A model generated the notes under the pieces. It was not told where the DNA came from and searched no databases. It was given only the letters and a program-made list of their open reading frames with translations. Positions 7,421 to 14,552 of a stretch of DNA of 35,330 nucleotides are shown here, piece by piece (within the stretch, counting starts at the first letter, position 1; each line of letters starts with the position of its first letter). The DNA is from Mariniblastus sp. (lineage in GTDB: Bacteria > Planctomycetota > Planctomycetia > Pirellulales > Pirellulaceae), in assembly GCA_028823415.1 (NCBI GenBank), contig JAPKBL010000050.1, forward strand, positions 1 through 35,330, written 5' to 3'. A program made the translations under genes and the position numbers.

Positions 7421-8470
7421 TTAGTTGCCGACTTTTTCTTTGAGGTCAGCCCAGAATTCATCGACATTTTCGGTTGATTTTCCACCGATCTTACGACCGT
7501 CTTTGGTAACGGCTCTGGCGGGAACATCGATATATTTACTTGCTGGAATGACTTTCTTGTTCCCTTTTAATAATTCTGAAAGGATGCGCACCGACTGGTA
7601 GCCGTATTCGTAGGGGTTTTGAACGACGGTTCCGATCACGGTGCCATTTTTGATGCCCTGAAGAGTGGCGTCATCTTCATCGAAGCCAGCAACTTTTACT
7701 TTGTCTGATTTGTTGGCTTGCTTGATCGCCTGCAGCATGGCAGGAGGGTTGTAGGCAAAGAGTCCCACCATCACGTCGACATTGGGATAAGTGTTGAGGG
7801 CGTCTTCCGCTTTTTGTTTTGCAACTTGTGTCGCTCCCTGGTCCACCAGTGTCGTCAGGATTGTAAATTTGTCTCCTTTGACTTCTTCTACTTCGTCGCG
7901 CCATTCAAAGCTGACTTCGCGATCGAGAAGTTCATCGACAACTCCTTGCTGCCGTTTTTGTGCGTTATCTTGTTCAAGTCGCCCGATGGCCAGGATGACA
8001 CGTGCTCCGTTGGGATAGGCGTCTTTAATTAGTTTACCAACGGTTCGGCCGGCGGCATAATTGTCGACGCCGATGTAGAGAATTCTATCGGTTTCAGGGG
8101 CGTCAGAGTCGTGCGTGATGAGTGGGATTTTTCCGGCCCAGCCATTGAGCATGTTACGTTGATTGACAGCGTCGATAGGGCTGATCGCCAACGCGTCAAT
8201 TCCGCTTGAAAGTAAGTCTTCCACGATTTGTTTTTGTTTGGTCGCGGTCGCTTCGTTGGGGAAACGAACGTCGACATCTACGTCGAAGTCTTCTCCGGCG
8301 TCATTGGCGCCAACTTCGGCAATATTCCAGAAGCTTGCAATCTGATTCGTTACGAAGGCAATCGTCGGTTTTTCTTTGGCGGGCGGGTCGCTGGCCAATG
8401 ATATGCCAATCGCGAGAAAGATGAGGGCGCAAATCGGAGTTGCAATTGAAACGAATCTTGATTTTCTCAT
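7421..8470 (-). CDS. Sugar ABC transporter substrate-binding protein (RbsB-like)
   Basis: Exported periplasmic binding protein with the type I (Peripla_BP_4, LacI-like) fold that captures a sugar or related solute. The 349 residues start with a signal sequence (MRKSRFVSIATPICALIFLAIGISLASD). The mature part begins KPTIAFVTNQIASFW, the usual first strand. Typical features follow: GIDALAISPIDA, PLITHDSDAP with the common D-S-D ligand-contact motif, YIGVDNYAAGRTVG and VKVAGFDEDDATLQGIKNGTVIGTVVQNPYEYGYQSV. The TVVQNPYEYGYQSV signature is shared by ribose/allose/autoinducer-type proteins. It is the first gene of the operon, before the double ATPase and permease. No strong Shine-Dalgarno site is seen. 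The exact ligand is unknown. Confidence 0.92.
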   Translation of the reverse strand: MRKSRFVSIATPICALIFLAIGISLASDPPAKEKPTIAFVTNQIASFWNIAEVGANDAGEDFDVDVDVRFPNEATATKQKQIVEDLLSSGIDALAISPIDAVNQRNMLNGWAGKIPLITHDSDAPETDRILYIGVDNYAAGRTVGKLIKDAYPNGARVILAIGRLEQDNAQKRQQGVVDELLDREVSFEWRDEVEEVKGDKFTILTTLVDQGATQVAKQKAEDALNTYPNVDVMVGLFAYNPPAMLQAIKQANKSDKVKVAGFDEDDATLQGIKNGTVIGTVVQNPYEYGYQSVRILSELLKGNKKVIPASKYIDVPARAVTKDGRKIGGKSTENVDEFWADLKEKVGN

Positions 8471-8604
8471 GGGTGTGGTCGCCCTGCGTAGGTAATGGTT
8501 ATCTAAAAGTCACATCACTAATGTAACCAAAGCGATGCTTCAAAAGCGAAAGTGTCTTGTGGCCGCGTAAAAAAACTCCCCCCGCATTGTTAAGATGAAT
8601 GGGT

Positions 8605-8670
8605 TGGGTCTGACGCCGGCTCGTCGAAGACCCAGTCTAACGAGTTGCAGTGAGCTTGGGCAACTGTTTT
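8605..8670 (+). ncRNA. Candidate structured RNA, hairpin followed by terminator-like hairpin
   Basis: A strong hairpin pairs TGGGTCT+GACG (8605-8615) with CGTC+AGACCCA (8622-8634), with a two-base bulge and loop CCGGCT. Ten bases on, AGTTGC (8643-8648) pairs with GCAACT (8660-8665) and is followed by GTTTTT. In the plus direction this looks like a small RNA ending in a rho-independent terminator. Alternatively the first hairpin belongs to the 5' leader of the minus-strand sugar operon starting at 8470. No promoter was identified for the plus direction, so this is a structural candidate only. Confidence 0.25.
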
Positions 8671-8671
8671 T

Positions 8672-8687
8672 CTCAGCCACGGCTGAG
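8672..8687. other. Perfect 16-bp inverted repeat CTCAGCC-AC-GGCTGAG
   Basis: Two 7-bp arms flank AC. On neither strand is the hairpin followed by a T-run (a T-run precedes it on the plus strand), so it is not an intrinsic terminator. It could be a protein-binding site or a leader structure for the sugar operon. Function is unknown. Confidence 0.35.
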
Positions 8688-8704
8688 GAATTGTCGCTGG
8701 GCAC

Positions 8705-8733
8705 AAAAAAAGCCCGCTCGGTTGAAGCGGGCT
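8705..8733 (-). terminator. Rho-independent terminator of the tRNA-Phe gene
   Basis: Read on the minus strand, an 8-bp perfect stem AGCCCGCT/AGCGGGCT with a 7-base loop is followed directly by a run of T. It lies 19 bases past the 3' end of tRNA-Phe, so it should end that transcript and insulate the sugar operon from it. Confidence 0.9.
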
Positions 8734-8751
8734 CTCTGTAATCGTTGAAAG

Positions 8752-8824
8752 TGGTCAGGGGCGGGCTCGAACCGCCGACACATGGATTTTCAATCCATTG
8801 CTCTACCAACTGAGCTACCCGACC
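8752..8824 (-). tRNA. tRNA-Phe (anticodon GAA)
   Basis: The 73-base minus-strand sequence folds into a full cloverleaf. The acceptor stem is GGTCGGG with CCTGACC (one G-T pair), the D-arm GCTC-AGTTGGTA-GAGC, and the anticodon stem ATGGA/TCCAT with loop TTGAAAA giving anticodon GAA. The T-arm is GGCGG-TTCGAGC-CCGCC, and the discriminator base is A. The 3' CCA is not encoded (the genome continues CTTTC) and must be added after transcription. An intrinsic terminator follows closely. Confidence 0.97.
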
Positions 8825-8890
8825 ATCCCACACGGTAAATTAGCACGCTGTCTCCATCGTGCGTTATCTCCGCGTGACATGTAGGCTGAG

Positions 8891-8920
8891 AATGTACTTG
8901 ATAGAGGCTGGAATTGTCAA
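8891..8920 (-). promoter_or_regulatory. Probable sigma70-type promoter of tRNA-Phe
   Basis: On the minus strand a perfect -35 box TTGACA (8915-8920) is separated by 18 bases from TACATT (8891-8896), which matches four of six positions of the -10 consensus. Transcription would begin about 60 bases before the tRNA 5' end, a reasonable leader for a processed tRNA. Confidence 0.5.
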
Positions 8921-9202
8921 TCGGCGTTTTATCGATACTTTTTCTCCAAATTCAATCTTCGGTTTGCTCGGGAAATCGAAGATTGGGTGGCCAGTTCTTG
9001 TTTATCGCCGTTCTTATTACGGTCTGAACGGAGAGGATTCGGGAAATGGTGGCGGTTGCCTTTGCGGATCCCGGGACTGAGTCGTGGTCGGGCGGTGTTG
9101 GCATCGTGTTGTTCGCATTGTGGGGGACTCACTGAATATTTCGATGTTAAGAAATAAACCAGTTGATCTAATGCTGAGCGTAATCAAACAACTGTCGTTT
9201 GG

Positions 9203-9231
9203 TTGACATACTGGGGCACAAAAATTACCAT
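9203..9231 (+). promoter_or_regulatory. Promoter candidate for the ExbB/ExbD envelope operon
   Basis: A perfect TTGACA (9203-9208) is followed after exactly 17 bases by TACCAT (9226-9231), matching four of six -10 positions. It points toward the gene starting at 9493 and would give a leader of about 255 bases. Confidence 0.4.
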
Positions 9232-9492
9232 TAGGACGCTCCACTTCCGAAAAAGATGGGCGGCGTTTCCAATGAATTATAGAAATTCGAGATTGGCTCC
9301 GAAGTGTTATCAACCTTCGCTTGGCATTTCAGTGGTTGTCTAAAGGGTGATTTGATCGAGCGGAAACGAATTTATTGCAAGGACGGATTGTCGGAGTGTT
9401 TTTCTAGGGCCATGCTTGCAGGCGATCGGTGATCAGGACACGGAATGCGTCGGGTAGCAGTGTAAGAAGCAAGAAATTACGGAGTGTAGCGA

Positions 9493-11370
9493 ATGAATTC
9501 AGTCGAAATGATTGAAGACAAAGATGGTCGTCGAACTCACGGTTTGCGGTTTGATGCCAAAACATCAGTCACTCACACTGGCAGGTTGAGGTGCGCCCTT
9601 ACCTCTTTTGTTTTTTCGGTCATGTTTTTTGCGAATGCATTTTTCGTCGCATCGAACGCTTCAGCCCAGGCGGTTTATAGTCCGGAGCACCCGGATGTGA
9701 GGGCGCTCGCGGATGATTTGGTTGCCTATCTTAAGAGCGCAATTAAGCCAAATTCACAAATGAACTCCCGTGTGCTTGCGGCCTTGGCAATTGTTCAGCA
9801 CAGCAAGCGATACAACGGCAGTGTGCCATTGAGTGATCCACTGGTGAAGCAAGCCTGCGAGGATGCTGCGGCACAAGTTGACGAAATGATTGAGACTGAA
9901 AATGAGATGTACCTGCCGTGTATTACAATTATTTTGTTGGCCGAAACAAATGCACGGGCTTACCGAGAGCCGATTAAGAAGTTGCTCCGTTTTTTAGAGG
10001 ATCGCCAAAACCCAAATGGCTCCTATACCTACAAGCGAGAGGGGTACAAAAGCTGCGATCTGTCGCAGACGCAGTTTGCCGCTCTGGCAATGTTTGTTGC
10101 CAAGTTGCACGGTTTTGATATGGATGTGCAGATGGCGAAGCGAACATTGGATTGGACGTTAAACTCTCAGGCGCCAGACGGAGGGTGGGCCTATAAGTTA
10201 CAAGCTTCGGGGCAAGCGAATGACCCGGGGTTTAAACCTCAAAGGGCTACCGGAGCGGTGGCGTATGAAGCTACTCCCAGTCTTTCCATGACTTTTGCTG
10301 GCGGTGGGACAGCGTATTTGCTTTCCGATTTTCTTCAGCTGAATAAGCGGGCGAAATCGATGGGCAAGACTTTGGCCAAAAAATCAGTGGGGCTTCCCAA
10401 GACGGTGATGATTTACGTCGAACCGGTCGACGGGAAGAGTTCGCTTCTCAATAAGTCGGGCCCTTTAGTTCAATTTGATCGAGGGAAGTTTTCAAACAAG
10501 GTTGGGGCTGGAAATGCTTGGTTGGAGCGAAGTTTTAAAGTCGATCGAAACGTAAGCTATACCTGCTATTATCTGTTTACTCTTGAGAGATATGCTTATT
10601 TTCGGGAGCAGGCAGAAGGGGGAGTGGGTAATGCAAATCTTGTTAATTGGTACGACGAGGGGTTCAAGTACCTGATGGATCAGAGAGGTGGGAGCTATGT
10701 CATTAAGGCTCAAAGTAAAGAAAATAACATTTGGTCTCCCGCTTTGGCGGTCCTGTTTTTAGTTCGTAGTAGTGAAGTCTTGAATGTTGAGCCGGCAGCA
10801 AGTCGTGCCCTTGGGGGGCAAGGCTTTCGCAAGGATTCGGTCCTGAGACTTGGCGCGAACGGATTGATACGCCAGGTCGAAACGGAGAAGAATCTCAACG
10901 ATTTGATTTCGATGATGAAAGAGGATGGGGCTGATAATGAGCAATTGATGGAATTAGCGGATGCTTTGAAAAAACAGATTTCTGAATTTCGCGCCAAGGA
11001 TGATAAATCGCGAGGGGAAATAAATGCATTTTTGCAGAGCATGATCGCCGCGAAAAATTATTTTCGGCGCTTAATTGCGGTGCGGTTTCTCGCCGGAGAG
11101 CAAGCGATGGACAATGTGCCTGCGCTTTTGTACGCCCTTGGAGATCCGGATTTTCGGATATGTATCGAGGCTCATGATGGATTGCGGTTGATCAGTCGTA
11201 AAATTGACTCAATGAAGTTGAGTGAGGCGACGCGGAATAACGCGTTGCGTGATCGGGGCGTGTTAACGGGCGAGGAAGTTGATTCCTGTAGGTTGGAGTT
11301 CGGTGGAAAGAAGCGGGAGTGGACGGAGTGGTTTTTGAAGATCCGTCCGGACGCCGAATTGTTCGATTGA
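9493..11370 (+). CDS. Exported prenyltransferase/squalene-oxidase-repeat (alpha/alpha toroid) protein
   Basis: The 625-residue protein has a signal segment (about residues 36-59, cleavage suggested after NASAQA) behind a long polar N-terminus; starts between residues 1 and 36 are hard to separate, and GGAG upstream supports the ATG at 9493. Residues about 70-430 form helical repeats with QW-like marks (RQNPNGSYTY, QAPDGGWAYK), as in terpene-cyclase-like toroids. The DxDD acid motif of squalene-hopene cyclases and the zinc ligands of prenyltransferases are not seen, so catalysis is doubtful. A charged helical stretch (about 460-520) and a HEAT-like part (LIAVRFLAGEQAMDNVPALLYALGD) complete it. 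It is first in an operon with ExbB/ExbD genes and probably acts outside the inner membrane as a binding or scaffold protein. Confidence 0.75.
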   Translation: MNSVEMIEDKDGRRTHGLRFDAKTSVTHTGRLRCALTSFVFSVMFFANAFFVASNASAQAVYSPEHPDVRALADDLVAYLKSAIKPNSQMNSRVLAALAIVQHSKRYNGSVPLSDPLVKQACEDAAAQVDEMIETENEMYLPCITIILLAETNARAYREPIKKLLRFLEDRQNPNGSYTYKREGYKSCDLSQTQFAALAMFVAKLHGFDMDVQMAKRTLDWTLNSQAPDGGWAYKLQASGQANDPGFKPQRATGAVAYEATPSLSMTFAGGGTAYLLSDFLQLNKRAKSMGKTLAKKSVGLPKTVMIYVEPVDGKSSLLNKSGPLVQFDRGKFSNKVGAGNAWLERSFKVDRNVSYTCYYLFTLERYAYFREQAEGGVGNANLVNWYDEGFKYLMDQRGGSYVIKAQSKENNIWSPALAVLFLVRSSEVLNVEPAASRALGGQGFRKDSVLRLGANGLIRQVETEKNLNDLISMMKEDGADNEQLMELADALKKQISEFRAKDDKSRGEINAFLQSMIAAKNYFRRLIAVRFLAGEQAMDNVPALLYALGDPDFRICIEAHDGLRLISRKIDSMKLSEATRNNALRDRGVLTGEEVDSCRLEFGGKKREWTEWFLKIRPDAELFD

Positions 11371-11452
11371 CTTGAGTCAGAGTAATTTCATGGTTAAAGA
11401 GGTTTTGCCATTGTGAATACAAAAGGGGCACATTTGTGGATGGAGGTCAGGC

Positions 11453-12325
11453 ATGAGTGAAGTTTATGTTCCAGCACCGAAAATTAGTTTAAGTGTCGAA
11501 ACGAAATCGTCGCGGTATGATCGCCTCAATGCAGCATTGGTGGCGTTTATCTTGTTGTTCGGTTTCCTGTTTGCGGTTCTGTTCTTGATTTGGATTACTT
11601 CGGTTTTCGACTTTTCCCAGCGGTTGGCAGGGCCAATTCCTATCGCCGATGAGGCCGGCGATTCGAAGCCGGAGGGGGTGGCGGATGATATCTTGGAACC
11701 GGGGGTAGAGGAGTTTCCAGAAATCGAAATTCCTCAACTGGCCAATGCGCTGGAAGCGGTTACGGATTCGGTTTCATCGGTTCGAGCGTCTTTGGAAAAG
11801 CGAAGCGGAGATGCTCCCTTGATGGGCGCCGGTCCCGGTTATGGTTCCCGAGAGGGCGGTCCGGGTGTTGGGGGCGGGGGTGTGCCGGAGTGGAAGCGGT
11901 GGGTCATTAATTATGAAGCCGAGGACATTAATACTTACGCGAAGCAATTGGCCTTTTTCGCTATCGAAATTGGTGTAGTTCACCAAACCAAAAACGATAT
12001 TTGGCGGGTGCAGAATTTGTCGGGGCCAATTAAGGTCACCAAATCCAGTCGCGAAGCTGAGGATAGAACTTTACGATTCACACCCGAGAACGTCCGTTTG
12101 CGTCGCTGGGATCAAGAGTTGTGCAAGCGGGCGGGAGTGCCGCTGGGCTCGACCGTGCAGGCTCAGTTTTACCCCGAATCGACGCGTGTCACGATTCGAA
12201 TTGTCGAACAGGCTGCACTCGAGGGTACCGGGAAAACGGTGTTCGACGTTAAAAGGACCGAGCTTAAAGTAGTGCCCGGTGGAAGTGGTTATGAGTTTGT
12301 AGTGGAGGAAATTACCTATCGGTAG
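11453..12325 (+). CDS. Single-span membrane protein, TonB/TolA-like topology
   Basis: I do not recognise the family. A short cytoplasmic N-terminus is followed by one membrane helix (about residues 27-50). A flexible acidic, proline- and glycine-rich linker (about 60-145, including MGAGPGYGSREGGPGVGGGG) leads to a compact C-terminal domain (about 146-290) with EWKRWVINYEAEDINTYAKQ and a beta-rich end. This is the topology of TonB and TolA, the partners that carry force from ExbB/ExbD or TolQ/TolR across the periplasm. The gene lies directly before exbB-like and exbD-like genes, so such a role is a reasonable inference, although no sequence match to the TonB C-terminal fold was noticed. A strong GGAGGT lies five bases before the ATG. 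Confidence 0.75.
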   Translation: MSEVYVPAPKISLSVETKSSRYDRLNAALVAFILLFGFLFAVLFLIWITSVFDFSQRLAGPIPIADEAGDSKPEGVADDILEPGVEEFPEIEIPQLANALEAVTDSVSSVRASLEKRSGDAPLMGAGPGYGSREGGPGVGGGGVPEWKRWVINYEAEDINTYAKQLAFFAIEIGVVHQTKNDIWRVQNLSGPIKVTKSSREAEDRTLRFTPENVRLRRWDQELCKRAGVPLGSTVQAQFYPESTRVTIRIVEQAALEGTGKTVFDVKRTELKVVPGGSGYEFVVEEITYR

Positions 12326-12405
12326 CCTCTGTTGCTACAGTCTGGCTCTGAACGCTGTACAATGACTTGAGGGTGCTGCGGCGTTTATTGTAAACCTCAT
12401 CAGGC

Positions 12406-12456
12406 TAGAGCGGATTCGCTCCGCTTGGGACGCGGAGTGGTGGCGGTATTTTTTGT
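12406..12456 (+). other. Overlapping alternative hairpins before the ExbB gene
   Basis: In the 192-base gap two mutually exclusive hairpins overlap: GAGCG-GATT-CGCTC (12408-12421) and CTCCGC-TTGGGAC-GCGGAG (12419-12437). A run of six T follows at 12451-12456, about 14 bases after the second stem. The pattern resembles an attenuator or mRNA-processing site that would adjust ExbB/ExbD levels relative to the first two genes. The T-run is too distant for a standard terminator. Confidence 0.3.
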
Positions 12457-12517
12457 GAAGCGCGTTTGTATTTGAATTCAACTGTAAGAAACACAACTCA
12501 ACTGAGATTAAGGGATT

Positions 12518-13162
12518 ATGGATCAAGTTTTTACAATCTTAGGAAACATTATTTATTTAGTGATATTTCTTATTGCTCTGTGGGGGGCGTTCTGCGTCGT
12601 CATGGTTTGGTCGCGCGTGCGTCAAAAACAGTTTTCCAATGAAGCGATGCAGACATTGTTTCTTGAAGCGGTCGAAGATCCGCTTTCAAAGGGTGATTAC
12701 GATGCAGCAGCCGAGGTTTGCGAAGGCGACCGACGTGCGACATGTCAATTAGCTCAGTTAGCGATTGAAAATAGGAAGATTGGGTTCGGGAAAGTCAAAC
12801 AGTTGGTGGCGGATCGCTTTCAGCGAGATGTCCTTCAGGATCTTGAGTACCGATTGAGTTGGGTTTACACCGTGATCAAAACGGCGCCGATGATCGGATT
12901 GCTGGGGACAGTCCTCGGAATGATGGCGGCGTTTTCAAAGCTCGCAGATCCCAACGCGACGGTGGAGGTGAGTAAGTTGGCGATGGATATTCAGTTCGCT
13001 TTGATCACAACGGCGTTGGGTTTGGCGATTGCGATTCCTTTGGTGCTGTGCACCGCTTACATCAATGTGGCCATTCGGAAGATGGAAGATCTCGTTTCTT
13101 ATGGCCTCAATCAGTTTCTTGAAGTATTCAAAGAATGCAACATTCGTTTTCCGAATAAATAG
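12518..13162 (+). CDS. MotA/TolQ/ExbB proton channel family protein
   Basis: Inner-membrane proton channel subunit that with ExbD/TolR-type partners uses the proton motive force to drive envelope work. The 214 residues hold three membrane helices (about 8-30, 117-139, 159-184) with a large cytoplasmic loop between the first two, as in ExbB and TolQ. The most conserved motifs of the family are present: APMIGLLGTVLGMMAAF in helix 2 and ALITTALGLAIAIP in helix 3. Length is close to ExbB/TolQ (about 230). AGGGAT precedes the ATG. Two ExbD-like genes follow at once. No outer-membrane TonB-dependent receptor is encoded in the window, so it could serve either transport or an envelope-integrity role. 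Confidence 0.93.
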   Translation: MDQVFTILGNIIYLVIFLIALWGAFCVVMVWSRVRQKQFSNEAMQTLFLEAVEDPLSKGDYDAAAEVCEGDRRATCQLAQLAIENRKIGFGKVKQLVADRFQRDVLQDLEYRLSWVYTVIKTAPMIGLLGTVLGMMAAFSKLADPNATVEVSKLAMDIQFALITTALGLAIAIPLVLCTAYINVAIRKMEDLVSYGLNQFLEVFKECNIRFPNK

Positions 13163-13229
13163 TCCAGCTGAAAAGTTGGGCGGGAAGTTGACCTTTTGTG
13201 TTCGAGAAATATAACCTGCGGAACGATGG

Positions 13230-13718
13230 ATGAGTGACGAAGCAAATATAGAGTTGCCCAAGCGAAAGCGCAATCCGGATGAGGGCGAGCTTGACGTCAC
13301 ACCCATGATCGATGTCACGTTTTTGTTGTTGGCGTTTTTTGTCGTTGTTTCCCGGATGGATCCGCAAGCTGCCGTCGCCCTCCCGATGGCAAGTTATGGT
13401 GATTCGATTCAAGACAAGGAAGCGGTGACGCTGATCGTGGTATTGGACGAAGCGACCGGCGAGAAGGTAGAAGTCTACAAAGGGCGGTCGATGGCGGACG
13501 ATACAAAAGTACCTCCAGGAGACGAGGATTCTCAGGAAACCAACATCGGCGAGTACGTTGAGAATCAGCTTTCCAGTCATCCAACGAAAAACGCGATTTT
13601 GATCAAAGCAGAAGGGGATGTGAAGACTGGAATGGTGGAGATGGTAAAGCGTGGCATTGCTCAGTCGGAACTTGCGAAAACGCGGAAGATCTATGTTGGA
13701 ATTGAAGCGGAGCAGTAA
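13230..13718 (+). CDS. ExbD/TolR family protein (first paralogue)
   Basis: Inner-membrane partner of the ExbB-like channel. The 162 residues form a short cytoplasmic N-terminus, one membrane helix and a periplasmic domain. The helix starts with ELDVTPMIDVTFLLLAFFVV, in which D28 matches the proton-relay aspartate of ExbD/TolR. The periplasmic part ends with AILIKAEGDVKTGMVEMVKRGIAQSELAKTRKIYVGIE, as expected for the ExbD fold. It is slightly longer than E. coli ExbD (141). It lies between the exbB-like gene and a second, divergent exbD-like gene, all closely spaced on one strand. Confidence 0.93.
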   Translation: MSDEANIELPKRKRNPDEGELDVTPMIDVTFLLLAFFVVVSRMDPQAAVALPMASYGDSIQDKEAVTLIVVLDEATGEKVEVYKGRSMADDTKVPPGDEDSQETNIGEYVENQLSSHPTKNAILIKAEGDVKTGMVEMVKRGIAQSELAKTRKIYVGIEAEQ

Positions 13719-13771
13719 GTCGAGGGTCGGTCAAACAAATTGGCGAGTGAGTTCGTAAATAAAGTACAGCC

Positions 13772-14464
13772 ATGAGTAAGAAGAAAAAAAAGTCTAAGCC
13801 CGATCCGAACACAGATGGTGAAGGTTTTGGGTTAAACAAACCGACCGGTCAGTTTTCTGATCTCGATATCGAGATGAAGAAAAAGTTGGCAGTTGAGCGC
13901 GAGGAATTGGCATCTCAAATTTATCGCCCTACTCCCGAAGACGGTCCTGATGATGTCACTTACAAAAATATGGGGTGGCGGGGGATTGAGAACGTAGAAG
14001 ATGACTTCGAAGAGCCTGATGTTGCCTTTGAAAAAAAGGAAATTCCCGAAGATGAGTTGGACATGACGCCGATGGTCGACGTGACTTTCTTGCTTCTAAT
14101 TTTCTTTATGGTTACCGCTTCCTTCACTTTGCAGAAGTCCTTGGAGCAGCCGCCGGCGAAATCGGATCAGCCGAGCACCGAAGTGCAAGAAGATGACGAA
14201 GTTCTAGATGATTATGTGCAAGTCACTATTGATCAAACCAATACCTATTACGTGACGACCCGAGACGACGAGGAGGTTGAGTGCCCGAGTGATAGTGAAA
14301 TGCGTTCGAGGGTAAAGGACGCCAAAGAAACGAGCAGTGCAACTCGCTTGATTATTTTGGCTCATGTCGATTCCACGCATGCAAAGCTTGTCACCGCGTG
14401 GGATACCGGGGTGATCAACAATATGAAAGAGATTGAAATTCAAACCACCGATGAAGAGTTCTGA
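13772..14464 (+). CDS. ExbD/TolR family protein with long N-terminal extension (second paralogue)
   Basis: Second ExbD/TolR-type subunit, 230 residues. The membrane helix starts at DMTPMVDVTFLLLIFFMVT, and D103 is the predicted proton-relay residue. Before it is an unusual cytoplasmic N-terminus of about 95 residues that starts with a lysine run (MSKKKKKSKP) and is otherwise acidic and charged. The periplasmic part (about 120-230) is acidic and only loosely like ExbD, ending with RLIILAHVDSTHAKLVTAWDTGVINNMKEIEIQT. Because the first paralogue has no such extension, the two probably form a heteromer in which this one links the channel to a cytoplasmic partner. That link is inference. Confidence 0.9.
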   Translation: MSKKKKKSKPDPNTDGEGFGLNKPTGQFSDLDIEMKKKLAVEREELASQIYRPTPEDGPDDVTYKNMGWRGIENVEDDFEEPDVAFEKKEIPEDELDMTPMVDVTFLLLIFFMVTASFTLQKSLEQPPAKSDQPSTEVQEDDEVLDDYVQVTIDQTNTYYVTTRDDEEVECPSDSEMRSRVKDAKETSSATRLIILAHVDSTHAKLVTAWDTGVINNMKEIEIQTTDEEF

Positions 14465-14552
14465 TTGGCATCAGATCAAAGTTTCGGAGTAAGAAATAAT
14501 TTAGATTCGGTACCTCGACCGACACCAATCCGAGGAAACGAAGGGAAGTCGC

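Larger units (their letters stand above)
8825..9492. other. 668-base intergenic region between tRNA-Phe and the envelope operon
   Basis: No credible protein gene is seen on either strand; open frames here lack recognisable domains and ribosome-binding sites. The left part holds the tRNA promoter. The right part holds a plus-strand promoter candidate and what would be a leader of about 250 bases for the operon starting at 9493. Such a leader is long enough to carry RNA regulation, but no known riboswitch was recognised. Confidence 0.5.

Noticed and set aside
8497..8530. TGGTTA and TAACCA arms (8497-8502 and 8525-8530) before the sugar-binding-protein gene as a LacI-type operator
   Set aside because: The arms are only six bases and 22 bases apart, which does not fit a standard LacI-family site; no regulator gene is adjacent.
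8672..8687. Perfect hairpin considered as a terminator
   Set aside because: The T-run is on the wrong side of the stem for either transcription direction.
8540..8833. Open frame of 97 codons on the minus strand starting MWDGRVAQLVEQW
   Set aside because: The N-terminal GRVAQLVEQW string is the well-known translation of a tRNA gene, here tRNA-Phe, and the rest runs through its terminator.
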